DNA of 44,597 bases. Origin: Lachnospiraceae bacterium (GTDB lineage: Bacteria; Bacillota; Clostridia; Lachnospirales; Lachnospiraceae). Below the pieces are notes generated by a model. The model was not told the DNA's origin and did not search any database. It worked only from the letters and a program-made list of their open reading frames with translations. The stretch lies in assembly GCA_014804485.1 (NCBI GenBank), contig JAAUZT010000025.1, positions 16,219 to 60,815 on the forward strand, given 5' to 3'. This document shows, in pieces, positions 39,620 to 44,597 of the stretch; position 1 is the stretch's first letter; the number at the start of each line of letters is the position of its first letter. Both the position numbers and the translations under genes were made by a program.

Positions 39620-40765
39620 TTACCGAAGCTCCATCTCCACCCGGTACTCCTGCCCGTCGCTGACAACCCGTGCCATAGCGCCGCTGATTAACGGCATCAT
39701 CGGAGACAGATGTCCGATATCCACATCCATGATCACCGGCACATTATACTTGCGCAGCATCTCATATGCGGCCTGATAATGATCAATACCGAACTCCTCC
39801 ACGCCCATACCGTTCAGCGGTCTTCCGATTAAAAAACCACTGCTGTGCTTGAACCATCCGGCGTGATCCATCTGCCACATAGCGCGCCTGATCCCCATCA
39901 GATTCAGATCACACGCCTCCAGAAACCAGAGAATACCGTCTTCCTTATACTTTTCCGTAAATTCAGTCACTTGATCGTACTTTGTGCCGAGCAGATTTAC
40001 CAGACAGTCCATACAGCCGCCAAGAAGTCTGCCGGAGAAATCGATGGGTGCCTCCCCTGCCGTCCCGCCATTTGCTGCTGCGCCGTTCTGCTGCGGGCGC
40101 TCCGCTCCGGCAGTTTTTGCCCCGTTGCTCCCAGTCACAGCAGACAAGCTCTCGATATTCGTCCTGCCGTCAGGCATTATATATTTAATAACGGTTGTTT
40201 CTGTAAGATTGTACGGCGCATAGGGTTGTTCCTCGTCCTTCACCGACTCTTTTTCCCACATATCATATCCCTGCATGGTCAGCTTACACCCCTGCAATAA
40301 CAGCATCGCATCTTCCAGTGACTGATGCAGCGGCTCCATGCCATAAGACGATGCACAGGGTCCGTATATGGATGCCGTGTCGCACAGCGTCGTTAAGAGA
40401 AATGTCATATTCGTATTATCCGAATATCCCATGTACCATTTGGGCGCTGCCTTCCTGATTTTATCAAAATCCACATAGTCTAAGATCTCACACATCAGCT
40501 CCCCGCCGCCGCAGGATATGATACAATCATTCGTCTCCCTGCAGTAATATTCGGTCAGTTCCTCGCCGCACTGATCCGGTGCGTTACTGATTCCTACCCC
40601 CTGCTCCACGTAGCAGTTCGGTCCGAGTTCCAATTGAAATCCTTGTTTCTTCCAATTCTCCTGCGCACGCAGGAATCCGCTCTTGTATGGTTCTGTCGCA
40701 CACCCGAAGGATGGTGCCACGAAAGCTATCGTACCGTTTTGCTGTAAAAATTCAGGATATCGCAT
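39620..40765 (-). CDS. S66-family LD-carboxypeptidase (LdcA/MccF-like)
   Basis: 381 aa. IAFVAPSFG starts the N-terminal domain and WYMGYSDNTNMTFLL holds the nucleophile Ser115. The catalytic Glu lies in ILWFLEACDLN and the His in VDIGHLSPMMPL, completing the Ser-Glu-His triad. The family trims tetrapeptides of recycled murein or inactivates microcin C-like compounds. Members are usually 300-340 aa; the extra length is a Gly/Ala/Asn/Gln-rich insert (AVTGSNGAKTAGAERPQQNG) at about 210-240. AGGAGG precedes the ATG. The 216 bases upstream, to the clpB terminator, show nothing else. Confidence 0.9.
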   Translation of the reverse strand: MRYPEFLQQNGTIAFVAPSFGCATEPYKSGFLRAQENWKKQGFQLELGPNCYVEQGVGISNAPDQCGEELTEYYCRETNDCIISCGGGELMCEILDYVDFDKIRKAAPKWYMGYSDNTNMTFLLTTLCDTASIYGPCASSYGMEPLHQSLEDAMLLLQGCKLTMQGYDMWEKESVKDEEQPYAPYNLTETTVIKYIMPDGRTNIESLSAVTGSNGAKTAGAERPQQNGAAANGGTAGEAPIDFSGRLLGGCMDCLVNLLGTKYDQVTEFTEKYKEDGILWFLEACDLNLMGIRRAMWQMDHAGWFKHSSGFLIGRPLNGMGVEEFGIDHYQAAYEMLRKYNVPVIMDVDIGHLSPMMPLISGAMARVVSDGQEYRVEMELR

Positions 40766-40981
40766 GTTATCTTCCTCCTATTATCCTATTACTTTTGGTG
40801 CTCGTCCGATTTGATCCATTTAATCATAAAATACCGCTTATAGTTTACCATCTTGCCATCACTATGTAAATCTGCTTTCCGATTCAGCCACTCTTTTAAT
40901 CATTTTTCAATTATTCCATAAGAAATCATCGTAGGGTACGCTATATTTAACATAACATTCATATTCCGACTCTTCAATCAA

Positions 40982-41018
40982 AAACAGCAGAGCACTTTTT
41001 ATAGCAGCCCTGCTGTTT
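40982..41018 (-). terminator. Intrinsic terminator of clpB
   Basis: AAACAGCAG (40982-40990) with CTGCTGTTT (41010-41018); on the minus strand the stem is followed by a T-run (TTTTTG). It lies five bases past the clpB stop. Confidence 0.8.
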
Positions 41019-41022
41019 CCGT

Positions 41023-43605
41023 TTACTTCCGCACTGCCGCCAATTTCCCGTCCTGCAGCACGATTTGAATCGTATCCTTCGCCTCCACCTGATCCGCCAG
41101 AATCAGCTTCGCCGACAGAGTCTCCACATACTTCTGAATATACCGTTTCAACGGCCTTGCACCGTAAACCGGATCGTAAGCGTTCTCCACGATAAACCGC
41201 TCCGCCTCCGGAGTCAGCTCAATCTGCAGTTCCCTGTCTGCAAGCCGCCTGTTCAGATCATCCACGATCAGACGGATAATGCCGCCGATGTTATCCTTGG
41301 TGAGCGGCTTAAAGAGAATCGTCTCATCCAGCCTGTTCAAGAATTCCGGTCTGAAATGATTCCGTAGATCACCCATCACCATCTCTTCCGCCTCCGGTGT
41401 GATCGCGCCTTGCGCGTCGATACCGTCCAGCAGATAATTCGCGCCGATGTTCGAGGTCATGATCAGGATCGTGTTCTTGAAATCCACTGTTCTGCCCTGT
41501 GAATCCGTAATCCGCCCGTCGTCAAGCACCTGCAAAAGCACATTGAACACGTCGGGGTGCGCCTTCTCTATCTCGTCAAACAATACGACCGAGTAAGGTT
41601 TTCTTCTGACTGTTTCGGTCAATTGTCCGCCTTCCTCATATCCCACATATCCGGGAGGCGCCCCGATCAGTCTGGATACAGAGTATTTCTCCATATATTC
41701 GCTCATATCGATACGAACCATATTCGCCTCATCGTCAAACAGTGATGCTGCCAGCGCTTTAGCCAGTTCTGTCTTACCCACGCCGGTAGGTCCTAAGAAA
41801 AGGAATGAACCGATGGGTTTGGTAGGATCTTTGATTCCGGCTTTAGAACGGATAATGGCTTCTGTCACCTTCGTCACGCCTTCATCCTGCCCGATCACCC
41901 GCTTGTGTAACTCGTCATCCAAATGCAGCGTCTTATTCCGCTCGCTCTCCGTCAGCTTGGACACCGGAATTCCCGTCCATCTGGAGATGATCTTCGCGAT
42001 CTCCTCGTCGGAAACACTCTCATGCACCAGAGACAAATCCTCTTTGCTGACTTTTTCCTCCTCAATCTCCAACTGCTGTTTCAAAAAAGGCAGCTTTCCA
42101 TAGCTTAATTCCGCCGCTTTCTCGTAATCGCCGTCACGCTGGGCAACCTGAATCTGGTTGTTGACCTCGTCAATCTCCTCACGGATCTTTGACAGTCTCT
42201 CCACAGAAGCCTTTTCGTTCTCCCACTGTGCCATGCGGTTTTTCAGTTCTTCTTTTAGTTCCGCCAGCTCTCTCTGTAAATTGCCGAGGCGCTCTCTGCT
42301 TAAGTTGTCGTCCTCTTTTTTCAAAGCCGTCTCTTCGATCTCTAACTGCATGACTTTACGCTGCAATTCATCCAGCTCTGTCGGCATGGAATCCAGCTCA
42401 GTTTTAATCAACGCGCACGCCTCATCCACCAGATCAATCGCTTTATCCGGCAGAAATCTGTCGGAAATATAACGGTTAGACAGCACCGCCGCGCTGACCA
42501 GCGCGTTATCCATGATTTTCACGCCATGGAAAACCTCATACCGCTCTTTCAGTCCACGCAAAATAGATATGGTATCCTCCACCGTCGGCTCCTCCACCAT
42601 AACAGGCTGGAAACGCCGCTCCAATGCCGCATCCTTCTCGATATACTGCCGGTATTCATCCAATGTCGTAGCACCGATGCAATGCAGCTCGCCTCTCGCA
42701 AGCATAGGTTTGAGCATGTTGCCCGCATCCATGGCGCCGTCCGTCTTGCCTGCGCCCACGATGGTGTGCAGCTCGTCGATGAAAAGAATAATCTGCCCGT
42801 CGCTGTTCTTCACATCATCAAGCACTGCTTTCAGACGCTCCTCGAACTCGCCCCGATACTTTGCTCCCGCAACAAGGGCACCCATATCCAGTGCAAAAAT
42901 CTTCTTATCTTTCAGCCCTTCCGGTACATCTCCCCGGACGATACGCTGTGCCAGCCCTTCCGCCACCGCAGTCTTACCCACACCGGGCTCACCGATCAGC
43001 ACCGGATTATTCTTCGTCTTACGGGACAGGATACGAATGACATTACGAATCTCATTATCTCTGCCGATTACAGGGTCAAGCTTCTGGCTTCTCGCTTTTT
43101 CCACCAAGTCCTGGCCGTACTTCTCCAAGGTATCATAGGTCGCCTCCGGATTGTCCGAAGTCACTCTCTGATTGCCCCGTACCGTAGACAACGCCTGCAG
43201 GAACCGCTCCCTTGTAATGCCAAACTCACGGAAGATTTCCTTGATTTCTCTATTCGGGTTCTTGATCATTGCAAGGAATAAGTGTTCTACAGACACATAC
43301 TCGTCGCCAAGCGCTTTGGCCTCATCCTCAGCGCCGATCAGTACTTTGTTCAGATCCTGTCCGATATAAATCTGCCCACCCTGCACCTTGACCCGTTTGC
43401 GCACTCCCTGTTCCACGCGGTTCACGAAGTATTCCTTCTGTATTTCCATCTTTTCGATCAATTTTAAAATCAAGCTGTCGTCGATGGTGAGCAGACTGTA
43501 AAGCAAGTGCTCCTGCTCAATCTCCTGATTGCCATATTCATATGCCAGTTTCTCACATTGTTCTACTGCCTGTATGGATTTCTGGGTAAATTTTGTTAAG
43601 TTCAT
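41023..43605 (-). CDS. clpB: ATP-dependent disaggregase ClpB
   Basis: 860 aa, normal ClpB length. The N domain has two Clp repeats (about 1-145). NBD1 has GEPGVGKT (205-212), [16 protein letters not shown] and [11 protein letters not shown] long coiled-coil middle domain (about 400-525) distinguishes ClpB from ClpA/ClpC. NBD2 has [15 protein letters not shown] near 600, [16 protein letters not shown] and the [11 protein letters not shown] end. It is a hexamer that threads aggregated proteins for refolding with DnaK. There is no ClpP-binding IGF loop, as expected. AGGAGG lies upstream of the ATG. The operator and promoter at 43731-43773 put it under HrcA heat-shock control. Confidence 0.97.
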   Translation of the reverse strand: MNLTKFTQKSIQAVEQCEKLAYEYGNQEIEQEHLLYSLLTIDDSLILKLIEKMEIQKEYFVNRVEQGVRKRVKVQGGQIYIGQDLNKVLIGAEDEAKALGDEYVSVEHLFLAMIKNPNREIKEIFREFGITRERFLQALSTVRGNQRVTSDNPEATYDTLEKYGQDLVEKARSQKLDPVIGRDNEIRNVIRILSRKTKNNPVLIGEPGVGKTAVAEGLAQRIVRGDVPEGLKDKKIFALDMGALVAGAKYRGEFEERLKAVLDDVKNSDGQIILFIDELHTIVGAGKTDGAMDAGNMLKPMLARGELHCIGATTLDEYRQYIEKDAALERRFQPVMVEEPTVEDTISILRGLKERYEVFHGVKIMDNALVSAAVLSNRYISDRFLPDKAIDLVDEACALIKTELDSMPTELDELQRKVMQLEIEETALKKEDDNLSRERLGNLQRELAELKEELKNRMAQWENEKASVERLSKIREEIDEVNNQIQVAQRDGDYEKAAELSYGKLPFLKQQLEIEEEKVSKEDLSLVHESVSDEEIAKIISRWTGIPVSKLTESERNKTLHLDDELHKRVIGQDEGVTKVTEAIIRSKAGIKDPTKPIGSFLFLGPTGVGKTELAKALAASLFDDEANMVRIDMSEYMEKYSVSRLIGAPPGYVGYEEGGQLTETVRRKPYSVVLFDEIEKAHPDVFNVLLQVLDDGRITDSQGRTVDFKNTILIMTSNIGANYLLDGIDAQGAITPEAEEMVMGDLRNHFRPEFLNRLDETILFKPLTKDNIGGIIRLIVDDLNRRLADRELQIELTPEAERFIVENAYDPVYGARPLKRYIQKYVETLSAKLILADQVEAKDTIQIVLQDGKLAAVRK

Positions 43606-43730
43606 AACAGCCTCCTTTTCTGGGCGCGTATGGCATTGTCAAATTTGCAATGTTATGTCAACTTCTTCTGTCATATGCGCTGCCGGTGACTCGTGGCATT
43701 TTTTGTCACATCTGTTCTACTGACACTATC

Positions 43731-43773
43731 ACAATACAACGAATTGTTAGCACTGTCAAGAGGCGAGTGCTAA
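43731..43773 (-). promoter_or_regulatory. CIRCE operator and promoter of clpB
   Basis: TTAGCACTG (43747-43755), nine bases, GAGTGCTAA (43765-43773): eight of nine arm positions match the CIRCE consensus bound by HrcA. The promoter overlaps it: minus-strand TTGACA (43754-43759), 17 bases, TATTGT (43731-43736), so bound HrcA would cover the -35. Confidence 0.88.
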
Positions 43774-43797
43774 TATTTTCAGTAAATTTTTGCAAAG

Positions 43798-44028
43798 TCA
43801 GTATTTATGCGGCTTTGCGGCTTCTAAAATTTCTGTAAAATCCTTAATAACAGGTGTTATACCCCATTCATACCCCATTTGTGAAAAATTTGGGGGTACG
43901 GTTCTGTATCTGCTTTCACGAAGCTCTCCCCTCGTCATCTTCTGATGTTCCGAATGTTTTGTATCCTTACATACTGATATTCCATTCCGCAGATAAAGAC
44001 TGACGGAATATTTGTTGTCAAGGTTCAT
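43798..44028 (-). CDS. Uncertain small ORF or gene remnant, 76 aa
   Basis: Open frame with a middle section TVPPNFSQMGYEWGITPVIKD and no strong ribosome binding site. It contains two tandem ATACCCCATT units (43859-43879, plus strand, 11-base period). I do not recognise the protein; it may be the decayed tail of a larger gene or non-coding. Confidence 0.25.
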   Translation of the reverse strand: MNLDNKYSVSLYLRNGISVCKDTKHSEHQKMTRGELRESRYRTVPPNFSQMGYEWGITPVIKDFTEILEAAKPHKY

Positions 44029-44086
44029 AGTCTACCATGCGGTATTTATCTTCATCGTAATTTACCTTTCCTCCTTGGTTACAGGC

Positions 44087-44125
44087 CTGCCCGGAACCAT
44101 CTCCAAAAAAGAGCATTCCGGGCAG
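44087..44125. repeat. Perfect 10-bp inverted repeat
   Basis: CTGCCCGGAA (44087-44096) and TTCCGGGCAG (44116-44125) around a 19-base loop with a T/A run. No following T-tract on either strand. Role unknown. Confidence 0.5.
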
Positions 44126-44285
44126 AACCGCAACGGTCAGTCCTTTTCTTTACTCCATCATTTTCATGTTTTCTGCCATATATTCCGGAACCTGTACCAG
44201 AAATACCGCCTGTGTCTCCGTACTTTTCAGAAATACCTTCTGCGAACCATTTTTACTACTGCATGAGACTACTGTTCTATGTCAA

Positions 44286-44344
44286 CTACAAAAAAGCTCC
44301 CTTTTGACAGGTTCTATCTATTCCGAACCTGCCAAAAAGAAGCT
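44286..44344 (-). terminator. Intrinsic terminator in the right-hand gap
   Basis: On the minus strand CAGGTTC and GAACCTG form the core, extended by GGC/GtC and AGCT/AGCT, then TTTTTTG. It lies 180 bases past the nearest stop (44526). The interval 44345-44523 has no credible frame on the minus strand but could be a small non-coding transcript or a long 3' UTR. I see nothing else in 44126-44285. Confidence 0.7.
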
Positions 44345-44523
44345 ATGCCTTCTATGTATTTATTCTGTTTTCTGCTACTTGCATTCAAGGACAAGTTCCG
44401 AAACGTGTCTCGACAATGCCACAAGTATGTTTTCTCACTGCTCATTCGGGTATTCTATTCTCCAGATACCTACTACCTTCTAACCACTGTCCTATACAGT
44501 AAAGGCTTTTACATCCCCTTTTC

Positions 44524-44597
44524 CTAATTCCGCGCTTCTTTCACATATTCGCTTAACGCCTCTATTATATCATCCTCATTTTCCTTTCCTTCATAAA
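44524..44597 (-). CDS. C-terminal end of a gene entering from the right
   Basis: The final 23 codons read YEGKENEDDIIEALSEYVKE then ARN and a TAG stop. An acidic helix; too short for a family call. It ends 180 bases before the terminator at 44286. Confidence 0.5.
   Translation of the reverse strand, partial: YEGKENEDDIIEALSEYVKEARN

Noticed and set aside
42512..43281. Long plus-strand frames opposite clpB
   Set aside because: Antisense of highly conserved ClpB coding sequence; composition reflects the other strand.
1..44597. CRISPR array
   Set aside because: No regularly spaced repeats with unique spacers found; the only tandem arrays are the 36-bp coding repeat and the short att and ACGCA repeats.

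Overview
The window looks like chromosome of a low-to-mid GC Firmicute of the Lachnospiraceae (Clostridia) type. This rests on the gene order rho-rpmE-DUF1385-prmC-prfA, the family-typical small genes (DUF4364, DUF4250, DUF975), an HrcA/CIRCE-controlled clpB, strong AGGAGG ribosome binding sites and TTGACA/TATAAT promoters. A species cannot be named from the sequence alone.

Layout. 1-3.6 kb: an ABC efflux/peptide-sensing operon (ATPase, FtsX-like permease, then the start of its response regulator at the left edge). 3.6-5.3 kb: a GNAT acetyltransferase, a class III Fic AMP-transferase and a pyridoxamine-oxidase-like flavoprotein. 5.3-10.4 kb: the translation/transcription-termination block prfA, prmC, DUF1385, rpmE, rho, all on the minus strand. 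10.4-10.95 kb: a divergent gap holding a 137-base nested inverted-repeat element. 10.95-14.2 kb (plus): GNAT, malic enzyme, a radical SAM protein, DUF4364. 14.2-21.5 kb (minus): a DUF5722 glycosidase-like membrane protein, rarA, a polysaccharide deacetylase, and a histidine kinase / response regulator / DUF975 operon.

21.7-37.45 kb is an integrated element of about 15.75 kb, bounded by near-identical 25-bp repeats (24/25) that are themselves tandem TTGTCACTAG repeats. At its right end it carries a complete tyrosine integrase. It also has a divergent Cro/CI-like switch with two consensus promoters pointing at each other, a replicative RecA-fold ATPase, a string of 34-57 aa microgenes, both terminase subunits, a tail-chaperone-like protein and a 1147-aa tape measure protein. 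No portal, capsid, neck, baseplate, holin or lysin gene is visible, and no frameshift is visible in the genes it has. It is therefore either a deleted prophage or, more interestingly, a phage satellite-like element. Its late genes follow two copies of one promoter box (26.5 and 29.6 kb). Between repressor and integrase, the usual cargo slot, sits a DUF3800 nuclease-like gene. Upstream of it is a 213-nt RNA fold with two mini-ORFs arranged like a translational attenuator. Next to its 3' end is a convergent small RNA with its own consensus promoter and intrinsic terminator. This DUF3800/RNA cassette is the best candidate in the window for an undescribed system.

37.6-44.6 kb (minus) returns to host genes: a 2Fe-2S/ASKHA reductive activator with an internal 12-residue repeat array, DUF4250, an S66 LD-carboxypeptidase, clpB with a CIRCE operator, and the tail end of one more gene at the right edge. 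Several short dispersed structures are also present: a 33-bp palindrome found at both 18.6 and 37.6 kb, a triple hairpin at 8.6 kb, and a 16-bp response-regulator-like box on each side of the element.
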